A stretch of 64,000 bases of DNA, from positions 4,242,229 through 4,306,228 of the forward strand of contig NZ_LT607803.1 in the NCBI RefSeq assembly GCF_900090195.1. The letters are read 5' to 3'. The notes under the pieces are model-generated. The model was not told where the DNA came from. It was given only the letters and a program-made list of their open reading frames with translations, and made no database searches. A program made the position numbers and the translations under genes. The stretch's first letter is position 1. Each line of letters opens with the position of its first letter. This stretch comes from Variovorax sp. HW608 (lineage in GTDB: Bacteria; Pseudomonadota; Gammaproteobacteria; Burkholderiales; Burkholderiaceae_C). Positions 10,254 through 18,706 of the stretch are shown here, piece by piece.

Positions 10254-10637
10254 CTACTCTTCGTCCACGTCCTCGAAGGCTCTACGAACTCTGGCTTCGA
10301 TAGTCGCCATGTCCGGCCGCGCGCCCCCACGGTGCCGCATGCTCGCTCCCATCTCGAACATCTCGGCTCCCAAATCGCTCTGGAGCACGTGCTCGACCCA
10401 ATCAGGGTTGACTTCGTTCGCTGTCATGTACTGAGCCATTTCCACCTCGCGGGGGGGAGCCTTCAGAACCCTCAAAAGACGAGCGAGAACCTCCGCAGAC
10501 GGCGACTGCTTTGCGCCTGTCTCCAGCCGATAGATGTATGCGTGGTCAACGTCCGCGAGCTGACCGAGCTCGCGCGTTGACAGGTCTCGGGTCTCCCGCA
10601 GCTTTCGCAGGAGCAACCCCAAGCCGGACTGCGCCAT
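10254..10637 (-). CDS. capH: CapH-like XRE-family HTH repressor (CBASS regulator)
   Basis: The ATG at 10637 gives 127 residues. An HTH domain (LLRKLRETRDLSTRELGQLADVDHAYIYRLETG) covers about residues 7-40. A linker and a C-terminal region follow that would contain the cleavage and dimerisation parts in CapH proteins. A longer reading from 10829 exists, but it would run through the divergent promoter and the 20-bp palindrome, so the shorter start is preferred. It precedes capP by 2 bp and faces the CBASS genes. It probably represses both operons through the palindrome at 10674-10693. Confidence 0.78.
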   Translation of the reverse strand: MAQSGLGLLLRKLRETRDLSTRELGQLADVDHAYIYRLETGAKQSPSAEVLARLLRVLKAPPREVEMAQYMTANEVNPDWVEHVLQSDLGAEMFEMGASMRHRGGARPDMATIEARVRRAFEDVDEE

Positions 10638-10668
10638 GAAATATCCCTTCGAAGAATTCGAACGCGTG

Positions 10669-10693
10669 TATGATGTTGTCTGTGCAGACAACA
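10669..10693 (+). promoter_or_regulatory. CBASS promoter with CapH operator palindrome
   Basis: TGTTGTCTGTGCAGACAACA at 10674-10693 is a perfect 9-2-9 palindrome. A TATGAT hexamer at 10669-10674 is a good -10 box for rightward transcription, which would begin inside the palindrome, so a bound repressor would block it. A TTCGAA-GAA-TTCGAA repeat sits at 10648-10662, between the palindrome and capH. No close -35 match was seen. The leader to the first CBASS gene is about 200 nt and shows no other feature. Confidence 0.6.
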
Positions 10694-10889
10694 GAAGCCA
10701 AATTCCCCCGGCAAACCGGCTACAAGGCCTGCTGTGGCGTCGTTGTCTTGATAGACAGCCATCATGCCACGAGGGACCTGCGTGCGCAAGGTCTCTTCGC
10801 CTTGCGGCCTTGTATCCCCGCCCCGTCACAAGCTCGGGGTTGGGCAGTTGCTAGCCGCGGTTGCTTTCTACTCGCTCAAAGGAGTTGCC

Positions 10890-12173
10890 ATGCATCGTGA
10901 CCCCCTCCCGCAGCCCATCAAGCGGAGCCTGTCCGCGGCCGCATCTCCGCATTTCTTTTTCCTGGCGGACGCGATCGCCGTGGCCAACGAGCCAACCCCC
11001 AGCCAGCTGGAAGCACTCGAGCGTTCGTACATGGCGACTGGGCAGTTCGTCATGGATTCTCCCGAGTTCAAGGGTCTGGTCTTGCAGGTGCACGCCCAAG
11101 GCTCGCGCGCCATCGGAACTCTTGTGCGACCGCGCCGCGAGCGGCCTGAGGGCTTTGACGTCGACATCGTGATCCGCCTGCAGCGTGACGCATTGGTGCG
11201 CTTCGGCAACAGCCCAGTTCGGCTAATCAACGAGCTGCACAAGGTGATTGAACGCTACGCCAATGCGCATGGACTAGCTCTGACCCGCTGGGAGCGCTGC
11301 GTCACGCTTGAATATGCCGACGGCATGTGTGTGGACCTGACGCCGATCGTTGAGGACGAGAGGTTCAGCATCCCCCATGGCGGGACGCACGCTCGCGTCC
11401 CCGACCGCGAACTTCAACTATTCGATCCGACGAATCCGATGGGGCTCGTGCGCACGTTCGATGACGCCGCAAGGGTGCGCGCGAATTTCACCAGGCAACT
11501 GATCGTGAAGTCGAGCGCGATGGATTCTGCGGCGGAACTAGTGCAACTGCCCAACGCAGATCAGGTCCAGAGCAGGCTACTGAGCAGGTTGGTGCAGTTG
11601 CTCAAGCTCCATCGCAATGTGAAGTTCGGGTCGGCGTTGAACCTGGACCTCTCGCCGCGGTCCGTGTTTGTGACGAGTCTGGCCGCCAGCGCATATGTGA
11701 TGCGTGCACCCATCGCACACGAGAGTCCCCTCGACTTGCTCTTGGACATCGTCGCAACCATGCCGCTGCTCTTCCGTCGCTGCTCTCTGCCGAGTGGCGG
11801 CGAACACTGGGACCTTCCGAACCCTACCGCGCCCGGTGACAACCTCGCCAGCGGCATGAACGCGCCCGGACGCCAAGCTGCATTTCTGCAGTGGCACGCT
11901 TCGCTGGTTTCGGACCTTGAGCGTGTGATCGCTTGCATCGAGCGGCGTGCTGGTCAAGATGTGCTGCAGACTCTGGTCGAGCAGAGTTTCGGCAAGCGCG
12001 CCGCTCAAGCACTGCAGGCCGCAACGGCCCCGAAGGCAGCGCCGCCCAACCTGCCGGTTACGAGCTTGACGAGCAACATCGGCACTGGTCGGATCGTCTC
12101 GGTCGGAACCGCGATCCCCAGCGTGACCGTTGCGGCGCCAACCCGTGCGCATCGATTCTTCGGCGATCAATGA
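10890..12173 (+). CDS. cdnD: CBASS cyclic oligonucleotide synthase (CD-NTase)
   Basis: The start at 10890 has AAAGGAG five bases upstream and gives 427 residues. The nucleotidyltransferase core shows GSRAIGT at 71-77, FDVDIV with Asp90 and Asp92, and CVDLTPIV with Asp149: the GS motif and catalytic acidic triad of the CD-NTase/DNA polymerase beta superfamily. On phage infection such enzymes make a cyclic di- or trinucleotide that activates a downstream effector. The C-terminus ends in THRAHRFFGDQ-like residues (RAHRFFGDQ), a plausible substrate for conjugation by the E2-like protein encoded next. The stop overlaps that gene (ATGA). The symbol marks the family, and the exact clade is not established. 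Confidence 0.82.
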   Translation: MHRDPLPQPIKRSLSAAASPHFFFLADAIAVANEPTPSQLEALERSYMATGQFVMDSPEFKGLVLQVHAQGSRAIGTLVRPRRERPEGFDVDIVIRLQRDALVRFGNSPVRLINELHKVIERYANAHGLALTRWERCVTLEYADGMCVDLTPIVEDERFSIPHGGTHARVPDRELQLFDPTNPMGLVRTFDDAARVRANFTRQLIVKSSAMDSAAELVQLPNADQVQSRLLSRLVQLLKLHRNVKFGSALNLDLSPRSVFVTSLAASAYVMRAPIAHESPLDLLLDIVATMPLLFRRCSLPSGGEHWDLPNPTAPGDNLASGMNAPGRQAAFLQWHASLVSDLERVIACIERRAGQDVLQTLVEQSFGKRAAQALQAATAPKAAPPNLPVTSLTSNIGTGRIVSVGTAIPSVTVAAPTRAHRFFGDQ

Positions 12174-12646
12174 CGCGTCGAGATCCGCCGATGCAAATTC
12201 CGACTGTCGCTCAGCGCGCGATGGAAATGCGGCAGTTGCAACTTCCAGGATCGCGAGTTAGCTTTCACGGCCGTGAGGCTCACATGGTGGCCAACATCGC
12301 GCCGGGGCCGTTTGGCCGGCTCTACACCTGCCTCTTCAAGGTGCGTCCGGGCGCAACCAGCCCCGAGGTCATTGTTCTGCACCCCAATCTGAGCATGTTG
12401 GCTGGTGGCGCAAAAATCCCGCACGTTTACAGACACGATGGACCCGGCACGCTTCTGTGCCTGTGGTGGCCAAAGGCGCGCGAATGGCTGCCGCAGATGT
12501 CGCTCGCCAACACGTTCGTGCCTTGGACGGCCGAGTGGCTCTACTACTTCGAGCAATGGCTTGCCAGCGGTATCTGGTCGGGCGGTGGGGAGCACCCTGA
12601 CCCCCGGCCTAAGCGGTGGCAAGGTCCATCCCGGCAACTATCATGA
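12170..12646 (+). CDS. CBASS E2-like ubiquitin-conjugating protein (short type II)
   Basis: The 158-residue protein starts at an ATG overlapping the CD-NTase stop. An alternative start is Met8. IPHVYRHDG followed by GTLLCLWWP places His and the candidate catalytic Cys97 as in bacterial E2 domains. The next block, TFVPWTAEWLYYFEQWL with SGGGEHP, is typical of the stand-alone E2 proteins of short type II CBASS operons as I know them. There is no E1 or JAB domain here, which defines the short form. Its likely role is to prime the CD-NTase by linking its C-terminus to a partner. The assignment is by motif and operon position. Confidence 0.7.
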   Translation: MTRRDPPMQIPTVAQRAMEMRQLQLPGSRVSFHGREAHMVANIAPGPFGRLYTCLFKVRPGATSPEVIVLHPNLSMLAGGAKIPHVYRHDGPGTLLCLWWPKAREWLPQMSLANTFVPWTAEWLYYFEQWLASGIWSGGGEHPDPRPKRWQGPSRQLS

Positions 12647-13164
12647 TTGGAACCACCGTGAGCCCTGTAGTCACCGAAGCACTGCTCAAGGAAGCCCGGC
12701 GCATAGAAGAGGATGCAATCCACTCGGCCAAGCGACAGTTCAACGCTTGCGATTTTTGGGGGCGGCTGCACTACTGGCTCGGCGTCCCGGCAACCCTCCT
12801 TGCTGCAGGTGCGAGCACAGCAATTGCCAAGAGCGCGCCGGAACTGGCGCAGGTTCTGGGACTTTTGGCGACGCTGTTCGTCACGCTGCTGACGTTCCTG
12901 AAACCGAACGATCGTGCCGTGCAGCACCGAGGGGTTGGGAACCAATACCTGGCGTTGCGCAGCGACGCGCGCATGTTCTGCGAGATCGACTCAGTCGAAA
13001 ACAAGGACGATACGAAGAAAGTCGAGGCATTACGCCGCCTTGCGCAGCGACGCACGGAGCTGAACGAAATCGCACCTCCAACCTCGAGACGAGCTTTCGA
13101 AAAGGCGCGCGAAGGAATCTCTCAAGGAGAAGCTCGGTATCGTGTTGACGAGGTCGAGAAGTGA
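12643..13164 (+). CDS. Two-TM SLATT-type membrane effector of CBASS
   Basis: The ATG at 12643 overlaps the E2 stop (ATGA) and gives 173 residues. An amphipathic N-terminal helix is followed by two hydrophobic segments at about residues 47-66 and 69-88 (WLGVPATLLAAG..., VLGLLATLFVTLLTFL). A charged cytoplasmic helical tail with EALRRLAQRRTELNEIAP completes it. This is the SLATT layout, a pore-forming effector class linked to nucleotide second messengers. It would be triggered by the CD-NTase product to damage the inner membrane and abort infection. No other effector is encoded, so this is the best candidate. Confidence 0.75.
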   Translation: MIGTTVSPVVTEALLKEARRIEEDAIHSAKRQFNACDFWGRLHYWLGVPATLLAAGASTAIAKSAPELAQVLGLLATLFVTLLTFLKPNDRAVQHRGVGNQYLALRSDARMFCEIDSVENKDDTKKVEALRRLAQRRTELNEIAPPTSRRAFEKAREGISQGEARYRVDEVEK

Positions 13165-13398
13165 TCGACTGATTCCAGCGATCCGATCAGCCGGCGGATA
13201 TGCTTGGCAGAAGGGTCCTGCTGCTTCGGCGTGGTGTCGATCACGTGCCTTTCCACTTTCCAGGCGCGCCTCGGCATGGTGTTTGGATTTGGCTCTCCGA
13301 AGGGTGCCGGCAAGTGATCTACGCGCTGGCTAAGCTCGCCAAGCCCGAAAAGCGTATGCCGCCTGAGGAGCCCTCACTTACTCGGCCTTCAAGACAGG

Positions 13399-14433
13399 TT
13401 AGGATGGTCCGGCTGCCGGTGTGCTGAGCTCCGCCGCCAGGGCGGTCCTGGAGACAAGCTTCTTGACCAAGGCCGCGAGCCGAGGGGAGTTCGGATCGTT
13501 AGAGATCGCGCGGCAGGCGTCAACGAAGTGCTGCGTCGCGGTGCCGAAGTGAACGTCGTAGGTTGCGCGCTGAAGCCGCATCTCGATCATCCGCCGCATG
13601 AATCGACGCAGCTTGTCGATTTCCATGCCTCGTATCGCGGCCTCGAAATCCGCAGCAGTGGCCCGCTTCATGGCAACCTCCTGCAGCGTACCCCACCCAT
13701 TGTCATTGATGATGTCCATGCACGCGTCGACTACCGTCGCGTTCGCTTGGACGCGCGCTTTGGCGGCGTCGAAAGCCGCCTTGATGTCCGGATGGATCGG
13801 GTTGTTGAACGGGTTGTCGTCTTCGACATCGTGGTGATCCCCAGCGGCGAAAGCAGCTATCCAGGCGCTGACGATGGCCTGGCCAAGAGCCTGCCCGTCG
13901 GTGATCTCGGACAGCGCGTCGAAGAGTTGGGTCACGACATAGGGATCGAGCAATCCGGCGCTGGCAGGAAACTGGCCGGCCTTTACCAGCAAATCGGCGT
14001 CGCTCATCCGATGGTCCCAGAACGCCGCATTCAGGAAGTCCCGCGCCGCCTGCCTGACTTGCAGCGCCTCCGTTTCGGCGACGTATCGGTCGATGATGAC
14101 CTGCACCTGCTCCGCGTCGAACAGCCCCGATTCCAAGAATTCGACAAGCACCTTCTCGAACTCGTCACAGCCGTGGATGCCTAGCTCTTGCATAAGCAAG
14201 CGCCAGCGGTCCTCGCGCTTCTCTTGCTCGGTCGGCTCGGCATTCTTGTCCCGGCCGAAATGCATCCAGTCCGGGTTTGCCACGTTCAGGGCGAATTGGA
14301 AGTCGGGCCCGTCTGTGATGCCGCGATAGTGGATCGCAGAAAACAGGACGATCGATGGCACCACTCGCGATTGGATCGCCTGGTCCAAGTCTCTGCCGGC
14401 TAGGATCTGGTTGGCCAATCCCGCCTTCACCCC
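13399..14433 (-). pseudogene. 5'-truncated gene, possibly the C-terminal part of a KAP-like NTPase
   Basis: A GTG near 14430 gives 343 residues, but the frame stays open upstream with plausible protein (GYAALSWLKEYVQRVG) until a TGA near 14507, so the real N-terminus is probably missing. The protein is acidic and helical, with VPSIVLFSAIHYRG near the start and WDHRMSDADLL in the middle. I see no Walker motif. The composition and order weakly recall the C-terminal half of KAP-family P-loop NTPases, but I cannot confirm that. It meets the AAA gene head to head. The 13165-13398 gap before it shows no gene. Confidence 0.45.
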
Positions 14434-15238
14434 AACGCGCTGGACGTATTCCTTGAGCCAACTCAGAGCGGCATACCCGCACTTCCGAGAGGTGACCGAC
14501 TTCGTGGCTGATCACGTCGCGTGCTCCTCGCGCAGCCGAGGACCCCTCACGATCCCTCCGCTGCATCTATGGGGTCCGCCGGGCGTGGGCAAGACGCGCT
14601 TTGCGAGCGACCTGGCCAAGGCCCTGGAGGCGCCCATCCGGCGCCAGTCGATGGAGAACGCCCAGACCACGTCGCTTTTGCTCGGCACGGAGCGACATTG
14701 GAGCAACGCGGCGCCAGGCATCGTCTTTGAGGAGATTGTTCTCGGGGACTTCGCCAACCCCGTATTTCTGATCGATGAAATCGACAAGGCCCCGCGCGGT
14801 GGCCAGTATGACCCTGTTGCGCCACTACATTCGCTGCTGGAGCCCCTAACTGCCACGAAGGTCCGTGACGCATCATTGGATATGGAGTTCGATGCGAGTC
14901 TGGCCATCTACATCGCGACCTCGAACGACCCTCACAAGGTGCCGTCCACCCTGCTATCGCGATTCAGGCAATTCGAGATTCGATCGCCCCGAGGAGAGGA
15001 TGCTCTGCAGGTCGCAAGAGTTGTCGTGTCTACGGCGATTGAGCAGAGAGCAGTACCAGGATTCGCAGTGCCTGATCGTGCACTGGCGCACAAGTTGGCC
15101 CACCTGACCGCTCGAGAAATTTCGCAAGCTGTGCACGATGCCGTGGCGCGAGCGGCCGGCGCGGGACGCTCGAAACTGGTCGAAAGCGATTTCCCGGCTG
15201 AAGTTCTCGGAGTCGATCGGCGACCGCTCCTCCATTAG
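14411..15238 (+). CDS. AAA+ ATPase, probably N-terminally truncated
   Basis: The reading frame opens with TTG at 14411 and encodes up to 275 residues. WGPPGVGKT near residues 54-62 is Walker A. NPVFLIDEIDKAP near 116-128 is Walker B, and IYIATSNDPHKVP near 160 is sensor 1. TLLSRFRQFEI is an arginine-finger-like box. The overall plan is like the Lon/MoxR-type AAA module without a protease domain. The first 20 residues overlap the opposite-strand gene, and homology-like sequence seems to begin around LRAAYPHFREV. An upstream domain is therefore probably lost. It is cargo of the Tn7-like element and its function is unknown. Confidence 0.6.
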   Translation: MANPAFTPTRWTYSLSQLRAAYPHFREVTDFVADHVACSSRSRGPLTIPPLHLWGPPGVGKTRFASDLAKALEAPIRRQSMENAQTTSLLLGTERHWSNAAPGIVFEEIVLGDFANPVFLIDEIDKAPRGGQYDPVAPLHSLLEPLTATKVRDASLDMEFDASLAIYIATSNDPHKVPSTLLSRFRQFEIRSPRGEDALQVARVVVSTAIEQRAVPGFAVPDRALAHKLAHLTAREISQAVHDAVARAAGAGRSKLVESDFPAEVLGVDRRPLLH

Positions 15239-15308
15239 TAGAAGCGAGCGCCGCACGGCCCGAGGATTCCGACGTGCGGTGAACTGGGCTAGGCTAGGGA
15301 AAAACCGT

Positions 15309-16722
15309 TCAAGGGCCGCCAGTCCCCGGTGGGCCGAAGAGATAGACAATGGAGGCAGCCCAGAAGTGGCGCATTGTCCAACTGGGCGCGACCCCCGCCT
15401 GCTTGTAGAGCTGGCCGGGGGTCACGGGCACACCTTGCTGCGCTTTTTCCCTCATTAGCCATGAAAGAACGCGAAGACGATAGTGAGTGGTCGACTCATA
15501 CAGTCTCCCTTGACCCTGCGGATTTCGACTGATCAGATTGAGGATCCTGCTCTGGATCACGCCAACCGAGGCCGCGGCACGTTCAAGGGTGAACTTTATG
15601 GGGCGGCCGGGTTTCGCGAACCAGGCCGCCATTGCCTTCATGATCGAATCTCGGAGTGCTGCATCGCGTGCAACGGTGATTTGTCTGCGTTGACCTGAGC
15701 TCCGACGACCAGAAACCGCGGCCAGCATCCACTCGCGATCTCGATAGTATGCCCTGGCGTATGCTTGCCGACGTTGATGCTCTGAAGAGCCAGTAAGGAT
15801 GGCTTCGCGATCCTCGCTTACTGCAGGTATCTTCAGCTCACGTCGGCGAGGCGCCAGTCGCCTCTCAAGCCAAACACGATCGTTCAAGACAAGAAACCAA
15901 AAGAGGTACCTCGATTTCACTTTCAATCGATACCAACAAACGCGTTCACCGGCCCGACTCATTGCGAGCACAATTTTTCGCGCCTGAGAGACACTTTCGA
16001 TCTTGTAGGGTGCCTTTTCGCAGGCATTACTGTCTGTCTCGAAGTGACTGATTGCCTGCTGCACGCTATCGTGCGTGAAACCGAGAGCCACCAGGCAAGC
16101 GCAGAGAGTCGGCATGGTCTCCTGGTGTAAGAACACTCGGCTAGGTACCGGATCGGCTGTACTGCGGCGCCAATCCTTGAGGAAGGGCCCAAACTTCTTG
16201 AGTACCACTTCCTCCACAGTCGTTTTTCGCTCACGGCAGATCCGCCTGATCAGAGCGACTACCTCCCCGGCGGGCCTCGGATCGTACGTGGAGTAAAGGC
16301 AGTCGTGCTCGAACACCGCAAGCCTGTAGATGGGTGACATGCGAATTAGCGGCAGATTAGTGTGACGGGTCAGCTCGTAATCACAGCTCTCGCAACGCGT
16401 CGGCACTCGCACAAAGTCGGCCCTTGGCACTAGGACTCTATTGCAACCGGGGCATCGGTGAATCAGCCTCACCCCGTGCATGTGACATACCAGAGATCCA
16501 GGAAGTTGATGACTTCGGCGAACGATTGGGACACCCGCTGGGCTGCTATGGTCCTGTAGAAGGCAGATAGGACAGATCCTGAGCTCCAACCGCGGATGAG
16601 ACACGGACAAGATGGTCTCCAAGCTAGCGGGAAGTTGGGAGAGGGCTCCGACCTGCGTCCTGGGAACCTGACGCTGTGTATAGAAGCAAGCCCAATAAGG
16701 CTTTGTGCTCAGGTGGCGAATC
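15309..16722 (-). pseudogene. tniQ: tniQ2 C-terminal fragment (TnsD/TniQ family), split by an IS
   Basis: This encodes the major part of a second TniQ/TnsD-type targeting protein. RICPICLL...VCHMHGVRLIHRCPGCNRVLV carries the CxxC/CxxH/CxxC zinc-finger ladder, and RRQAYARAYYRDREWMLAA is the DWL-like motif typical of TnsD C-termini. The apparent start inside the IS (16763) is an artefact. Removing the IS and one 5-bp duplication joins codons ...SLDD and MIRHLSTKPYW in frame with the fragment at 18482-18702. The intact protein would be about 544 residues. It was the last gene of the tns operon. Unless the IS is excised, the protein is not made whole. Confidence 0.85.
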
Positions 16723-16727
16723 ATGTC

Positions 16728-18481
16728 CCTGAATCCGTGAGCGCGAGAGTGAAGGTGGCTCACCCTGAGGGTGGGGGTCGATTCGAGGGGGTTTGATCAG
16801 GGGCATGACCGATGTGGCGCGTTTAATGCTGCTGTTGCAAGACACAGCACCCGAGTCAACCTCCAATGCGCCCCTTCATCGTCAAGCAACTCGACTACGA
16901 CCTCACGCCCGTGGCGGGGTTGGCCCTGGTGGGACACCACCTGAAGCGACTCGCCCCGGTGTTCAGGCACATCGACACCGCGCTGCGCGTCGTCGGCGGC
17001 GTGGCCAACAGCGACATCCTGCGCAGCTACGTCGGGCTGCTGGTGCAGGGCAAGAGCGATTTCGATGCGATCGAGAACTTCCGCGGTGATGCGTTCTTCA
17101 AGCAGGCACTGGGCATCAAACTGCTGCCTTCGAGCCCGACGCTGCGCCAGCGCATGGATGCCCGCGCGGGCGACCTGTTTGACTTCATGCCGCCGCTGAT
17201 CGAGACACTGCTGGCTGGCGCGCGCCCGGACTACGGCGTGCTGCCTTGCGGCTGGGTGGCGCTGGATGTCGATACGTTCGCCATGGACAACGGCGGCACC
17301 GCCAAGGACGGCGTGGGGCGCACCTATGCCGGGGTCGATGGCTACTGTCCGCTGGCGGCCTATCTGGGCTCGCACGGGTTCTGCCTGGAGTTGGCGCTGC
17401 GCCCGGGCGTGCAGCACTCGGCGTCGGAGACACAATTCAACTTCGAGCGCGTGATCCCGATGGCGCAGCGCCTGAGTGCGGCGGGCCCGAAGGCGCCGAT
17501 CCTGGCGCGCCTGGATTCTGGCTTCGACTCGGCGGCGCTGATGCGCGTCATCGAGTCCTATAACCATGCCGGCCAGCCGCAGGTGGACTGGCTGATCAAA
17601 TGGAATCCGCGCACCACCCACGTGGTGGCGCTGGCCGAGCGACTCGATGCCGACGCAGCCACGCTCTGGGAGCATCCGCGCGCGGGCAAGCGCGTGACAG
17701 TGTGGGAGGAATCGCTGTCCATCGAAGGCATCGAGCGGCCGCTGCGCCGCGTGCTGCGCCTGACCGAGCGCACCATCGATGCGAAGGGGCAGCTGTTGAT
17801 CGAACCCAAGTTCACGCTGGACGGCTGGAGCACGAGCCTGGAGGCCAGACAGTTCGATGCGAAGACCGTCATCGCCCTGTACGCCGACCACGGCACGCAC
17901 GAGCAGTTCCATTCCGAGTTCAAGACCGACCTCGACCTGGAGCGGCTGCCCTCGGGCAAGTTCGATACCAACTACCTGGTGTGCGAACTCGCGGCGCTGG
18001 CCATGAACATCCTGCGCCTGATGGGCCAGGCCGGGCTGCACGGGCCGAATGCGCCAGTGCGTCACGCGGCCAAGCGCCGGCGCATCAAGACGGTGATGCA
18101 GGAGCTCATCTACCGCGCCGGTCGTCTCATCGAGCATGGCCGGCGCGTCATCCTCGGCCTGGGGGCCAACGATCGCGCGGCCAGCGCCTTCGAGCGATTG
18201 CACTGGCAACTTGCCGGCACCGGCGGCTGAAGGCAGTCCAGGCGCCAGCACAACATCCAGTACCTCGCCGGCGGCCCCACGTCGCGCAGCGCGCACAAGC
18301 GTGCAACGGCGCACGGAAATCGCCCCTGTGCGCACGGTTGCAGAGCATCTCTGGGCGTTCAGTACGGAACGAAGAGGCTGCAATTGAGCCATGCGGTCAC
18401 TGGACATCCGCTGCGCACCCATTAAGGGCGAATTGGCAGGGCAATTGAACCGGATCGGCATACAGGGGTCACGGATTCAGG
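16728..18481 (+). mobile_element. IS1380-family insertion sequence, copy 1
   Basis: The element is 1754 bp with 13-bp terminal inverted repeats: CCTGAATCCGTGA at 16728 and its complement ending at 18481. A 5-bp target duplication ATGTC flanks it (16723-16727 and 18482-18486). It contains one transposase gene and about 250 bp of non-coding right end. It is nearly identical to copy 2 at 32047-33799, differing by a 1-bp indel in the left end and a few substitutions. It interrupts tniQ2. Confidence 0.92.
16866..18230 (+). CDS. tnpA: IS1380-family DDE transposase (copy 1)
   Basis: The 454-residue transposase catalyses cut-and-paste movement of the IS. VALDVDTFAMDNGGT and YAGVDGYCPLAAYLG carry the first acidic residue region. 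ILARLDSGFDS supplies the second Asp and HEQFHSEFKTDLDLERLPSG contains the final Glu, in the spacing of IS1380 (DDE with an inserted beta-strand domain). Start and length fit the family. It differs from copy 2 by two residues that I could see (Phe/Leu in PKxTLDG and Thr/Ala in DAKxVIALY). Both copies look intact. Confidence 0.93.
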   Translation: MRPFIVKQLDYDLTPVAGLALVGHHLKRLAPVFRHIDTALRVVGGVANSDILRSYVGLLVQGKSDFDAIENFRGDAFFKQALGIKLLPSSPTLRQRMDARAGDLFDFMPPLIETLLAGARPDYGVLPCGWVALDVDTFAMDNGGTAKDGVGRTYAGVDGYCPLAAYLGSHGFCLELALRPGVQHSASETQFNFERVIPMAQRLSAAGPKAPILARLDSGFDSAALMRVIESYNHAGQPQVDWLIKWNPRTTHVVALAERLDADAATLWEHPRAGKRVTVWEESLSIEGIERPLRRVLRLTERTIDAKGQLLIEPKFTLDGWSTSLEARQFDAKTVIALYADHGTHEQFHSEFKTDLDLERLPSGKFDTNYLVCELAALAMNILRLMGQAGLHGPNAPVRHAAKRRRIKTVMQELIYRAGRLIEHGRRVILGLGANDRAASAFERLHWQLAGTGG

Positions 18482-18702
18482 ATGTCGTCAAGACTGATCT
18501 CCAGTTTCTCCGCTAGAGCGATCCATGTCGGGCTCAAATTGACGATGTCCATGATCTGGCCGTGACAAAGGTTCCTCGAGAACCCGAGCCATCTCAAAAA
18601 CGCATACTTGGAGGACACCCCGTTCTCTCCCGCCAAGCGAGAAAAGTAGTTGCCCGCGAGTTCGTCTGCATCCCACTCGACCATCGACGGGAAGGGGAGC
18701 AT
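18482..18702 (-). pseudogene. tniQ: tniQ2 N-terminal fragment
   Basis: The ATG at 18702 is 4 bp after the tniQ1 stop and has AAGGA upstream. It encodes MLPFPSMVEWDADELAGNYFSRLAGENG..., the N-terminal TniQ signature with a GENxxSxxxRLA-like layout. After SLDD the frame enters the IS and stops. It continues in frame at 16722 once the IS is removed. This is the front half of the second targeting protein of the Tn7-like element. Confidence 0.82.
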
Positions 18703-18706
18703 GCGT

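Noticed and set aside
16728..16763. Start of the tniQ2 frame inside the IS (MSHLHSRAHGFRD...)
   Set aside because: These residues come from the IS terminal sequence; the true N-terminus is at 18702 on the other side of the IS.
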